Source of the DNA: G963662675 sp963676845
Lineage (GTDB): Bacteria > Bacteroidota > Bacteroidia > Bacteroidales > Prolixibacteraceae
Assembly (NCBI GenBank): GCA_963676845.2
Contig: CAXXKK010000023.1
Coordinates: forward strand, 1 to 64,000
Direction: 5' to 3'
Length of the DNA stretch: 64,000 nt
Below, piece after piece: positions 38,137 to 46,380 of this stretch. How positions within the stretch are numbered: the first letter of the stretch is position 1; each line of letters begins with the position of its first letter. Below the pieces are notes generated by a model that made no database searches, was not told the origin of the DNA, and saw nothing but the letters and a program-made list of their open reading frames with translations. A program made the translations under genes and the position numbers.

Positions 38137-38547
38137 TTACTGCTTGGCACCAGGCTTTTTTCTGATAGGGATTTTAAATTCTGTTTCGGCTACATCAATA
38201 AGGGTATTGAGAGCAATGTTTTTCATCCGGGCTTTTTCCAGCTGTTTTTCCAACTCCTTGATGCGCTTTTCAAGCTCTTTATTATCTGACCTTTCTTTCG
38301 AACTCATGAAACACAAAGATACGTGCAATTCATCGGAATACCTCTCTTGCCAACGTTTTAAAATGTCTGTATAGTGTTTCCTACTCAACTTAAAACGATC
38401 CCGGATCTCTTGAATTGACATATGACCCCCATCGATTTGGCTAACAACCCAACGGCGAAAACTTACTTCGTACTTGTTGTAATCAACAGGATAATCTTTA
38501 AATCCATCCATGTGATCGGTCAACATGCTTTCTTTATGATTCTTCAT
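38137..38547 (-). CDS. IS3-family transposase OrfA
   Basis: A 136-residue protein with an N-terminal HTH (RRWVVSQIDGGHMSIQEIRD, RFKLSRKHYTDILKRW) and a C-terminal coiled coil (ELEKRIKELEKQLEKARMKN) that should mediate dimerisation. It ends IRKKPGAKQ. The codons AGA AAA AAG hold an A6G slippery site; a -1 shift there gives KKAWCQAVILLAHMYPSI, running straight into OrfB. Confidence 0.9.
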   Translation of the reverse strand: MKNHKESMLTDHMDGFKDYPVDYNKYEVSFRRWVVSQIDGGHMSIQEIRDRFKLSRKHYTDILKRWQERYSDELHVSLCFMSSKERSDNKELEKRIKELEKQLEKARMKNIALNTLIDVAETEFKIPIRKKPGAKQ

Positions 38548-38885
38548 TTTTCTTGACTTTTTGCGTCAAGTTATTTCAGGGTAAGACACCTTCTTTTAAA
38601 ATTTCTTTTCCATTTTCATCTAAGGATTTGCCTTTAGGTCTAAAGTGGTCAACTTGCCATTCTCCAGAATTTTCTTTTGATTCGGTATACCAACATTTAT
38701 CTCCTGATAACTCTGAAAGAGCTGAGTATAAATCTGTCCATATATTGTGCTTTTGCCAATAATCGGCTCGTTCTTTCTTATTTTTTCCTTCAATATTTAG
38801 TAAATGAGCTTTTGCACTTTCTTCCCATTTCGAAAAAGCACCAGTTCCCTTTATTCTATCGAAAGTTTCCTTTAAGTGGCTGATA

Positions 38886-40601
38886 TCAATTCGTCTCATC
38901 GTTTTTTGTCTTTTTTCGTTGAGCGATTTTTTTTGCAATCTCTTGGCTTTTTCTACTAAGCTCTTTCTTTTCAGCTTCAGTAAAATCAACTTTCTGAAAT
39001 GAATCAATTTTAGACATCTCTTTTAAATATTCTTTGAACCAGTAATCCTCAGATTCCTCATAGAAACCAAGTTTTTCCATTTCTGATTTCAACTTTTTAT
39101 ATTCATCATTCTCAGATTCAGTTAATTCACCTCTCATCACTTTACCTTGCAGGTATCGTTTTTTATTGAGCTTTATTTGTGTGGTTTTATCCAAAATACT
39201 TGGTAACCCAAACATTTCACTCGTTAAAATACCAGCAACACCTAAACCCTGAGGGTCAATATCTGGTTCAATTGCAAAATTTAAAGCTTGCCTTCTTAAT
39301 TCTTCATATCTATCCTTTGGTTCTTCTGAATTGTTGTATTGATTTTCAATTTCTTTTCCAAATAAACGGACTTGTGACCTAACCATACTCCCTATAACTA
39401 ATGGGTCATGAGTGTTTATAATTACATGCGTTGTTTTATCTTCTTCTAATTCATCAGAATTTCCATCTGTTTCCAGTTTATTTTTCGACTTAACAAGAGA
39501 TTTCAAATAATGGAGGTAATCATATTTCCAAATAGGATTTAGATGTGTATCAGGTTCATCTAAAAGTACCAACGATTCATCTTCTCTTGTAAAAATTAAT
39601 AGTCCTATAACAGTTAATAGTTGTTGCTCTCCTTCGCTAAGCTCTTTAAAAGTAACCTTACCATCTTTTCTCTTTTTTACTTTAACTTTCACTTCTTCAA
39701 GCATATCTGAAATATATGTACTTTCTAAAGCCTTAAATAGAAAAGTATTACTAGGTTTTTCATTATTTAAGTTAAAATATTTTTCAGCAAATTCTTTTAA
39801 TCTCTTTTTATCTTTAATAAATAAATACAACCTTTTTTGGGTTTCTTGTCTTCTAAAATCAATATCAACTGATTTTTCTTCATATATTGGAGCTAAAGAA
39901 TAATCCCAAAGTGTATTTAAAAAATCTTTTACTAAGCCATCTGCACCCCAAAATTTCTCATCATCCTTTTTTGCCCAAAATGCTTTTTTTATTACAAATA
40001 GAACTGATTCTAAGTCTTCAATACCTAACACATCAAATAAAAACTGCTTTGACTTTGTTTCTATTTTTGATAGAGAAAAGAACGCAAGTAAAACAAAAAA
40101 ACTATGAATGGGCTTTACGTAAAACAACTTCCTTAAATCATCAAGTTCTTCAATATTAAAATCAGGGCGTATTATTTTTTTATAAAAATTATTTTGATGT
40201 TCCCAGAAAACTTCATCTAACCTATTACTTATTCCTGAGTAATAAGTGAATACATATTTAGGAAAATACAACTGTTTACCTTCTGTACTAAAGAATTCCT
40301 TAAAAGAAGGAGATTTATCTCGTCCTTCGATTTCAATTTTATAGGTATTTGAAGTATAATCGATAACTATATCATTTCCACGGCAGTTGTATTTAATCCA
40401 ATATTTGAATTCAGGGTATTTTCTTGATGATGCACTGCTTAAATCAAGATATTTAAAGATTTTAACCAATGCCTCAATAAAATTTGATTTACCTGTAGCA
40501 TTTTGCCCAAGAAGTACAGTGTTCATTTGATTTTCATCTAAATCAATACAGAACTTCTTTAAGTTTTTAAAATCTTCGATATATACTTTATCTATCCTCA
40601 T
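38886..40601 (-). CDS. ABC-type AAA ATPase, PtuA-like
   Basis: A 571-residue ATPase. Walker A GQNATGKS at 32-39, a long helical insert (about 140-310), ABC signature LSEGEQQ at 321-327, Walker B LVLLDEPD at 344-351 and H398 in NTHDP. The C-terminus is acidic and basic mixed helix. This is the SMC/RecF-like arrangement of PtuA and of OLD-like defence ATPases, but no TOPRIM domain is evident. Its start overlaps the hsdS stop by four bases (ATGA) and its stop overlaps the HNH start by 14, so the three products are made together. It likely controls the HNH nuclease, as in Septu; the trigger is unknown. Confidence 0.85.
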   Translation of the reverse strand: MRIDKVYIEDFKNLKKFCIDLDENQMNTVLLGQNATGKSNFIEALVKIFKYLDLSSASSRKYPEFKYWIKYNCRGNDIVIDYTSNTYKIEIEGRDKSPSFKEFFSTEGKQLYFPKYVFTYYSGISNRLDEVFWEHQNNFYKKIIRPDFNIEELDDLRKLFYVKPIHSFFVLLAFFSLSKIETKSKQFLFDVLGIEDLESVLFVIKKAFWAKKDDEKFWGADGLVKDFLNTLWDYSLAPIYEEKSVDIDFRRQETQKRLYLFIKDKKRLKEFAEKYFNLNNEKPSNTFLFKALESTYISDMLEEVKVKVKKRKDGKVTFKELSEGEQQLLTVIGLLIFTREDESLVLLDEPDTHLNPIWKYDYLHYLKSLVKSKNKLETDGNSDELEEDKTTHVIINTHDPLVIGSMVRSQVRLFGKEIENQYNNSEEPKDRYEELRRQALNFAIEPDIDPQGLGVAGILTSEMFGLPSILDKTTQIKLNKKRYLQGKVMRGELTESENDEYKKLKSEMEKLGFYEESEDYWFKEYLKEMSKIDSFQKVDFTEAEKKELSRKSQEIAKKIAQRKKTKNDETN

Positions 40602-42142
40602 TGCTTTAAGCTTATTAATGAATTCAGCCCTTTTTTCACCTCTTTCACTTTATCCCCTAATTCTTTTAATTCCGCATAAAAATCTTCAATGTTATCTTTA
40701 TGTTTACTATTTTGCCAAACTTCCTTGGCTGGCATTGGTTCAGTGGAATTTTTAAGAACTTCTTCAATACTTAATTCTTTACTCATTTTCTTTATTTTTT
40801 TGGGAGCATTCTTTTTAGAGTCTATCTGATTTTTTAAATAAATTTCTTTTTCTGCTTTGATTTGTTTTAGTAGTTCACTAACCAGTTTATCTAAAGAATC
40901 TTGAGGAATAAGTTCTCCTGTGAATGCTTTTTTTAATATGCTATACCTTAGGTTTACTGCTTTTAAAAGCAATATGTTAATTAAACTCTCAATATTTTCA
41001 ATGATACTAACCTGAAATTCAATTTTTTTAATTATCTGTTCTTGAGTTGAAATAGGAGGTATTGATATTTCAAATTGCTTAAGAATAAAAGACGGCAGTT
41101 GAGGTTGGGCTGTTCCAGTCTTTTCTTTAAGAATCTTTGACCTAAATGATGGAGATATAATATAAGTTGTAATAAACTTTGGAATAATATCTTTTTGTTT
41201 CAATCTTAAAATTAACATTGAAGAGTTTATCCGAACAACAGGTTCTGAAATTGATTTATCATATAGTGCAACATTACCAATTGTACCTCTTGTCGTTATT
41301 ATAATGTCATCATATTCTAATAATCCATTTCTTAATGAATTATGTTTTTCTTTGGTTAGATATACTCTATTCGAAAAATCAAAATAATTTAATCTTACAT
41401 TTTGTGTTGATAAAAATAAGCAATAACCATTTTCTTTGTAATCTCCTCTTTTTGGATAATTCTTACCTCTATCACCATCAATAAAATCAAATATATCGTC
41501 AAATCGATATGATTTCCAATCCTTATCTTTCTCAAAAGAGAGCTTAAGTATAGCCTGTCGATAAACTTCTAATTGTTGTTTCGCTATTTGCAATCCTTTT
41601 TCTGCATGGTCAAGTTCACTAAAAAGTGATTCTATTTTAGAAACTATTCGTTCTTGTTCTTGCAATGGTGCTAATGGGAAAGGGAGTTGAGAAAATTTTG
41701 TTGCTGATAACTCAAGAAAGGTTGTTCCACTTGCTACTTTTTCTGCCTTTGGCTTTAAGGTTTGAAAGTAATAATATACATATTCACTATTTAACGATTT
41801 TGTTGGAATCAAATTTTTGAAACCTTGATTTGTAGCTAATTCATTCTTTGCAATTACCGTATAACCAATAGGAGCCCGTGAAGAAAATAAAATAGTTCCT
41901 TTCGGCAATAATTTGGCAGAAGAATAGTCTAAACCTAACTTTGAAATACTTCGCTTGCCTTTTGAAATATATTTTCCTTTATAACCAGACAAGTCTGCTG
42001 GTGTAATCCAAGAAATTTCACCCTCCCAAAACTCTTTGTTGCGAGTAGAAGGAGTACCGCCACTTTGCACAATTCCAATATCGCCAATAGTCGTCCAAAT
42101 CCACCCCTCAGGTAATTTATATGTTTGTTTACCTTTCTCCAT
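40598..42142 (-). CDS. hsdS: Type I restriction-modification specificity subunit HsdS
   Basis: A 514-residue protein with two target recognition domains. TRD1 starts LPEGWIWTTIGDIGIVQSGG and ends in a central conserved helix (PLQEQERIVSKIESLFSELD, about 165-185); TRD2 starts WKSYRFDDIFDFIDGDRG and ends ISTQEQIIKKIEFQVSIIEN. It recognises a bipartite DNA site and guides HsdM. A C-terminal extension (about 455-514, SIEEVLKNSTEPMPAKEVWQ) adds a small helical domain. Start ATG shares one base with the TAA of the nucleotidyltransferase gene (TAATG). Confidence 0.95.
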   Translation of the reverse strand: MEKGKQTYKLPEGWIWTTIGDIGIVQSGGTPSTRNKEFWEGEISWITPADLSGYKGKYISKGKRSISKLGLDYSSAKLLPKGTILFSSRAPIGYTVIAKNELATNQGFKNLIPTKSLNSEYVYYYFQTLKPKAEKVASGTTFLELSATKFSQLPFPLAPLQEQERIVSKIESLFSELDHAEKGLQIAKQQLEVYRQAILKLSFEKDKDWKSYRFDDIFDFIDGDRGKNYPKRGDYKENGYCLFLSTQNVRLNYFDFSNRVYLTKEKHNSLRNGLLEYDDIIITTRGTIGNVALYDKSISEPVVRINSSMLILRLKQKDIIPKFITTYIISPSFRSKILKEKTGTAQPQLPSFILKQFEISIPPISTQEQIIKKIEFQVSIIENIESLINILLLKAVNLRYSILKKAFTGELIPQDSLDKLVSELLKQIKAEKEIYLKNQIDSKKNAPKKIKKMSKELSIEEVLKNSTEPMPAKEVWQNSKHKDNIEDFYAELKELGDKVKEVKKGLNSLISLKQ

Positions 42143-42834
42143 TATTCAATATCTGAAATCCCTTTTATTAAATTTTCTATCATCTCTGGACGGTCATCAT
42201 CTGAATCAAATGATAACGCACATGCTATTCCTTCGGATAATCCATCATTCTCAAATAGAACTTGACATTCTTTAATCAAATAATATTTTACAGATTCATT
42301 AGCATTTTTTATTACATCCAAAATATCAGTGGAGTTCCCCAGGATATATATGATATCTTCAAAATCGTGACTTTGCCTGAGATCATTACCTCCTCGACTA
42401 TAGTGAGCTTCAAATTTTGCTGCTAAGAAATACTCAGTTGAGAAAACAAATATTTCAGTTCCGTCAGGCAATGTCTTAATAATTCTATTTGCAATACCTT
42501 CGGAATACCAACGATTACTAAATCCAAGAATTTTTTCTTCTGTTGGCATAATATCAACCTTGATATCTTGATATACAAATCTACATATTGGTGCTCCTTC
42601 AGATCTGTCATTTTGAAATCCCTTTGATCTCAAATCTTCTTCAAGTTTTGCATGAGCTAGTCTTGTTTGTAATTCAATCACACAATCTACATCCAGAGTA
42701 GGTCTAATGTCAGATGCTGCCGGATCATTAGCATACAATTCTGCTACAGCCCCTCCAACAAATACCATTTCATTTTTTAAATCACCCAAGCCATTCGCTA
42801 CAATTTGTAACATTTTAATATTAGTGCTGTACAT
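42142..42834 (-). CDS. Nucleotidyltransferase, AbiEii/MNT-like toxin candidate
   Basis: A 230-residue protein with the polymerase-beta-type nucleotidyltransferase motif FVGGAVAELYAND (G27, G28) then LDVDCVIE (D48, D50) and a third acid in DIKVDIMP (D94). The rest, with ADDRSEGA-like KGFQNDRSEGAPICRFVYQD and GIANRIIKTLPDGTEIFVFS, fits AbiEii/AbiGii proteins, which act as toxins on tRNA or other targets in type IV systems. Its gene overlaps the HTH gene by 14 bases and hsdS by one base, so it is part of the Hsd operon. Confidence 0.8.
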   Translation of the reverse strand: MYSTNIKMLQIVANGLGDLKNEMVFVGGAVAELYANDPAASDIRPTLDVDCVIELQTRLAHAKLEEDLRSKGFQNDRSEGAPICRFVYQDIKVDIMPTEEKILGFSNRWYSEGIANRIIKTLPDGTEIFVFSTEYFLAAKFEAHYSRGGNDLRQSHDFEDIIYILGNSTDILDVIKNANESVKYYLIKECQVLFENDGLSEGIACALSFDSDDDRPEMIENLIKGISDIE

Positions 42835-43348
42835 TCCTGATCCTCTTTTCTAATTCATCAACGGCAATGGTTATTTCTCTTACTCTACCTACTCTTATTG
42901 TATCTACAATTGCCATTAGCTCATAGAATAATTTATCATTTGCTACAGCATCAGGTAAAGTTTGATAAAGTGGCTCGATTGCTTGTCCTCTTGTATTGCC
43001 CTTTGAATAAGGCCAGACATAAGGTTCGTTACCCGATGCAATAAATTCCTTAATTGGAGATGCTGAATGGGCTGTTGGAATACCTCTTGTAATTGCCCCC
43101 GGTTCTGTAGGGAAGACGTACTTTAAACCATAAATAAGAAACTCAAGGAAAGCATTTTTATATATCTTTCTTTTATTGTTATCAATTAGTTTAGCTATTT
43201 TACAACGATTAAGAGCCTCCGATATCTCAGACGGACTAATCTTAAGAGCTGTAGCAATATCTATATTCCTCCAATTATCATCTTGCTGTGCTATTATTTT
43301 GAGTAGCACAACAATATCCTGAGGACGCATACCATTATGTTTTTTCAT
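42821..43348 (-). CDS. Winged-helix protein, candidate antitoxin/repressor of the operon
   Basis: A 175-residue protein. Residues about 8-70 read as a winged helix (PQDIVVLLKIIAQQDDNWRN, IDIATALKISPSEISEALNR, CKIAKLIDNNKRKIYK), followed by a compact C-terminal domain (YGLKYVFPTEPGAITRGIPT, VWPYSKGNTRGQAIEPLYQT). It precedes and overlaps the nucleotidyltransferase gene, as expected of an antitoxin. An isolated CG-rich palindrome ends 19 bases before its ATG and is probably its operator, so it could autoregulate the whole Hsd/ATPase/HNH operon. I do not know a precise family name. Confidence 0.6.
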   Translation of the reverse strand: MKKHNGMRPQDIVVLLKIIAQQDDNWRNIDIATALKISPSEISEALNRCKIAKLIDNNKRKIYKNAFLEFLIYGLKYVFPTEPGAITRGIPTAHSASPIKEFIASGNEPYVWPYSKGNTRGQAIEPLYQTLPDAVANDKLFYELMAIVDTIRVGRVREITIAVDELEKRIRNVQH

Positions 43349-43366
43349 AGTAATAATACTTTTTCA

Positions 43367-43383
43367 ATTCGCGATTCGCGAAT
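43367..43383. promoter_or_regulatory. CG-rich palindrome, operator candidate of the defence operon
   Basis: ATTCGCGA-T-TCGCGAAT, perfect 8-bp arms about a single base, in an AT-rich region 18 bases before the winged-helix gene start. Its base composition and place suggest a repressor-binding site. Confidence 0.6.
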
Positions 43384-43407
43384 AGCAAATATAGCATTAA
43401 ATACATT

Positions 43408-44070
43408 TTATGCAAAAGATATACTCTGGCTATTAATTTCATAAGCTGAAAGCCTACCAAATTGAGTATGACCTGCATATACACAACCTGTATCAATATT
43501 AATTACTTGAGTATGATTTAAAATTTGATTGTCACAATTAGCTTTTGTTATTGGACAATGTCCATGTACGATAGTTGCATCTCTAAATAACTTATGGCTA
43601 TATTTTCTTCTGCATTTCCAGATCATGTGCTGAATATCATCAAATGGACTTTCAATTTCATCATTAAAACCAGCATGTACAAAAAAATGGTTCTTAATTT
43701 TCACATAAGGCTTTAAATTATAAAAAAAGTCTAGGTATTTATTGTCTAGTTCAGAAATTGAGTTAATACCAAAACTCTTCAAGGTTTCAGAACCTCCGTT
43801 CAAAATCCATCTTGCAATATAATTCTTATCATTCCAAGCATCAATAAGCATCTGCTCGTGATTCCCCAATAAAGGAATAATATTATACCCTTGATTTGTC
43901 AAATCAATAACATAGTCAATTACCTTATTGCTATCTGTTCCCCGATCAATATAATCGCCAAGTAAAATAATACTATCACATTTAACAATCTTAATCTTCT
44001 TCTCAATTAGTTCTTTAAATGAGTTAAAACATCCATGTATATCTCCAATTGCAAAAATACGGTTGTCCAT
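43408..44070 (-). CDS. PPP-family metallophosphatase
   Basis: A 220-residue protein with the classical PPP signature: GDIHG (D10, H12), GDYIDRG (D39, R42 region), GNHE (N70, H71, E72) and later HAGF and VHGHCPI with H. It should be a two-metal phosphatase of the Ser/Thr-protein or ApaH-like type, cytosolic. It lies 59 bases upstream of the winged-helix gene on the same strand. It may be the first gene of the operon or a separate unit, since the operator palindrome lies between them. Its substrate cannot be judged here. Confidence 0.85.
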   Translation of the reverse strand: MDNRIFAIGDIHGCFNSFKELIEKKIKIVKCDSIILLGDYIDRGTDSNKVIDYVIDLTNQGYNIIPLLGNHEQMLIDAWNDKNYIARWILNGGSETLKSFGINSISELDNKYLDFFYNLKPYVKIKNHFFVHAGFNDEIESPFDDIQHMIWKCRRKYSHKLFRDATIVHGHCPITKANCDNQILNHTQVINIDTGCVYAGHTQFGRLSAYEINSQSISFA

Positions 44071-44199
44071 GTTTCTTGTAAGATATTAATTACATTTTTG
44101 TAATCTATTAATGAAGATGTTTTCATTAACACCCTTATTCAAAAATAAAAAAGAGATATCGTATTTTATATTTTAATGCTAAAAAATGAAGTTTAAAAT

Positions 44200-45834
44200 T
44201 TACAAGAAATATCTATTCCCAAAAGGTAAAATACAAGATCCGCTCATTATATAATCCCGATATCCTGTAAAATCTAAGGTTGTTTGAATATGGACTTCAT
44301 CCATTGCTAACTGTTTCGGTTTTAATCCAATATTTTTAAGCATTTTGATATAGTTATACTTTGTAGCTCTTGAAATAACTCCGTTTTTAACTAGTTCATC
44401 TAAAGTATTGGTTTGTAAAAGCATAATAATTTGCCGTGCTTTGTTAGGATTGATTTTTGATTTAGGCATATCCCAAACTCCATCAGCGTAGTATTTATTA
44501 AATAATTCAATATCTTGATTATATTTTGCGACCCTTTTACCTGCATTACTTACATTTACTCTGACTTCAACTTTAAACTGTTTTAAGAACTTATTAAACT
44601 CCTTGAACATCTCATCAAGCAATAGCCTTGAAAAATTTGTTTCTTGTGGCAAACTTGCTGTGAATTTTCTTGAAAACTTCATCCCTTCCAATGATGAATT
44701 TGCTTTTTTCGTATCGTTAGAAACTTTAAGTCGAAATGAAATCCTTTTATTCATGATAGATTTATATAGCCTGTGATTTCGTTTTTTTTCTTTGGGGAGT
44801 TCATTGAACTCTTTCATCGGATTTTCGACTTTTTTACTTGACAAACGTTCGCATCTTTTTTGAATTGAATCAACTTTTTTGAAATCCCTTTTTAATTTTT
44901 TGAAAACAGGGCAAGTTTTAGCAAATAATGTTTTCCTGTAAATATGGCTCATCATTGCATTTTTAAAACTGATTTCATATCTCAATATTCGATCTGCATA
45001 AGATTGAAGCCCCTCTCCTACAACTCTCCCATTTTTATCCCTTATATTTTCAACCTGAAAAACTGTTCTCTTTTTCTTTTTATTAATCTTTTCATGGTGT
45101 TTCCTTTCACCATTTGAACTGGCATATTCTGTCCCCTTGTGATAAATCTTAGCGACATATCGTTCTGTTTGAATAAAGATTGATGTACCCCAATCAATTT
45201 TATTCTTAGAGGTTTCTCTAATGTATTTTTTCTTGATCCTTTTCTGGAATTCAAGATATTTCAATGCTTGTTTCTTGGTATTAAAATGTTGGTTAAAAGA
45301 AATATCTACACGATTTATTTCAACGTCGTTTAAATCGATACCTCCAAAGTCATAAGCTTCGGGGAAGTATCTAAATAGGAATGTCTTTATGAAAATGATT
45401 AACCGCTTATATGTATACTTTTCCATTGATAGAAGGCTATTCAAATCTTCCCATGTATATAAACGTTTATATTCACTGGAATGCGGAACAAACTGCACTA
45501 AGTTCGTTCCATAAATTAATTTTGGGATTGAAAAGTTGAATTCAATAAAATCCCTGTCATTTCGGATTTGATATCCCAGATAATAATGAGATGATGTAAG
45601 AATTTTATCCCTATAAAATACCTGTGTCTTACCAGTGTCATGATATTCCATCGCCCTAATTTGCATATAGTCATCTTGTTTGTCGAAAACAAGACCAGTG
45701 TCAGAATCGATATACTCACGATGGGGGTTTTTAATATCATAAAGGGGTGTGCCTTTACCACGCAGCCGTAAAAGTTCGACAATTTTACCGTATTTATGCA
45801 GGTTGTGGATTCTGAGAACTATTGTATCAATCAT
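44200..45834 (-). CDS. Phage/plasmid-type (gpII/Rep) replication initiator
   Basis: A 544-residue protein resembling filamentous-phage gene II and related plasmid replication proteins: INRVDISFNQHF, VAKIYHKGTEY, LRYEISFKN, with a long basic helical middle and a C-terminal region (KARQIIMLLQTNTLDELVKN) that may be a helix-turn-helix. Such proteins nick an origin and start rolling-circle replication. In an integrated element it would let the excised circle replicate. An unusual cluster of hairpins (45872-45929) lies upstream. Start ATG at 45834. Family call is from recognition of short motifs, so moderate. Confidence 0.65.
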   Translation of the reverse strand: MIDTIVLRIHNLHKYGKIVELLRLRGKGTPLYDIKNPHREYIDSDTGLVFDKQDDYMQIRAMEYHDTGKTQVFYRDKILTSSHYYLGYQIRNDRDFIEFNFSIPKLIYGTNLVQFVPHSSEYKRLYTWEDLNSLLSMEKYTYKRLIIFIKTFLFRYFPEAYDFGGIDLNDVEINRVDISFNQHFNTKKQALKYLEFQKRIKKKYIRETSKNKIDWGTSIFIQTERYVAKIYHKGTEYASSNGERKHHEKINKKKKRTVFQVENIRDKNGRVVGEGLQSYADRILRYEISFKNAMMSHIYRKTLFAKTCPVFKKLKRDFKKVDSIQKRCERLSSKKVENPMKEFNELPKEKKRNHRLYKSIMNKRISFRLKVSNDTKKANSSLEGMKFSRKFTASLPQETNFSRLLLDEMFKEFNKFLKQFKVEVRVNVSNAGKRVAKYNQDIELFNKYYADGVWDMPKSKINPNKARQIIMLLQTNTLDELVKNGVISRATKYNYIKMLKNIGLKPKQLAMDEVHIQTTLDFTGYRDYIMSGSCILPFGNRYFL

Positions 45835-45871
45835 CTGTCTTAATATTAACGAGTTACATATTAAATTAACC

Positions 45872-45929
45872 AGTTTTAGGTGTCTAAAACTTAGACAGGT
45901 TCAGCGTTGTTAATGAACTAGCTGAACCT
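45872..45929. other. Three overlapping hairpins upstream of the Rep gene
   Basis: Stem 1: AGTTTTAG/CTAAAACT (45872-45879, 45884-45891). Stem 2: TGTCTAA/TTAGACA (45881-45887, 45891-45897). Stem 3: AGGTTCAGC/GCTGAACCT (45897-45905, 45921-45929), with TTTTT following on the plus strand. Stems 1 and 2 exclude each other. Candidates are a replication origin for the Rep protein, an attenuator, or an operator. Confidence 0.5.
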
Positions 45930-45933
45930 TTTT

Positions 45934-46221
45934 CTATTCTGTTTTGACCTTTAAATGATTTAATAGTTCTGATCGGTTGAATAAGACCTTTTTCCCGACC
46001 TTATGAAAGGGAATAAGACCTTTTCTTTGGTAATTCCATAAAGTGGTAGAAGAACAACCTAAAAGTTTGCATGCTTCCTTCCTGTTGAGCATTTTACTCT
46101 CATCGACTGGATTTCCATTTTTTCTTACAAGAACTTTCTCAAATTCTTGTTTCAATGATTCACGAATTAATTCTTTTAATTCGTCTTTCATCTCTTTGGA
46201 TAAATTTAAATTGACATTCAT
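45934..46221 (-). CDS. Excisionase-like HTH_17 protein
   Basis: A 95-residue protein. N-terminal amphipathic helix (MKDELKELIRESLKQEFEKV), then the HTH_17 domain MLNRKEACKLLGCSSTTLWN, YQRKGLIPFHKVGKKVLFNR and SELLNHLK. It is the same class as the 2434-2742 protein of element A. It lies 160 bases downstream of IntB on the same strand and is probably its excision partner. Confidence 0.75.
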   Translation of the reverse strand: MNVNLNLSKEMKDELKELIRESLKQEFEKVLVRKNGNPVDESKMLNRKEACKLLGCSSTTLWNYQRKGLIPFHKVGKKVLFNRSELLNHLKVKTE

Positions 46222-46380
46222 ATTTTAAAATTTAATTTGATTCAATTTCACACTAATTTGATTGATATAGAAGCATTAAAATGAATAAAATGCGTTTTCA
46301 TATAAAAAGCTATTTTTGTTTTGAATCAACTTGCTTTTAATTGTAAAATATTGTAATGGTGTGATTTAAGGCAAGTTTTA

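Larger units (their letters stand above)
36984..38588 (-). mobile_element. IS3-family (IS150-like) insertion sequence, 1,605 bp
   Basis: Ends are TGTCTTACCCTGAAATAACT (from 38588 reading left) and TGACCTTCCCTAAAATAGCT (from 36984 reading right), imperfect inverted repeats of about 24 bp with TG...CA tips. It contains OrfA and OrfB. Flanks share GG; a longer target repeat is not seen. It is longer than usual because of a 188-bp structured segment between OrfB and the low-coordinate end. Confidence 0.85.
36396..38899 (-). pseudogene. HNH nuclease (PtuB-like), interrupted by an IS3 element
   Basis: The 5' part (38899-38589) starts MRRIDISHLKETFDRIKGTG and carries the HNH core GDKCWYTESKEN ... 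WQVDHFRPKGK (C69, D84, H85); the 3' part (36983-36396) starts in frame YWWLSYDWQNFRLSGTLAN, then GNYFPL and a C-terminal helical region to WWLRGALTAII. Removing the IS and one copy of a GG repeat leaves 897 bases, exactly 299 codons, joining KEILKEG to YWWLSYDW. This pattern is that of HNH proteins paired with ABC ATPases in Septu. The start overlaps the ATPase gene by 14 bases. As it stands the product is truncated at KEGVLP after the HNH core, so activity is doubtful. Confidence 0.85.

Noticed and set aside
45872..45929. Retron ncRNA
   Set aside because: Hairpins alone are not enough; no reverse transcriptase gene is found in the window.
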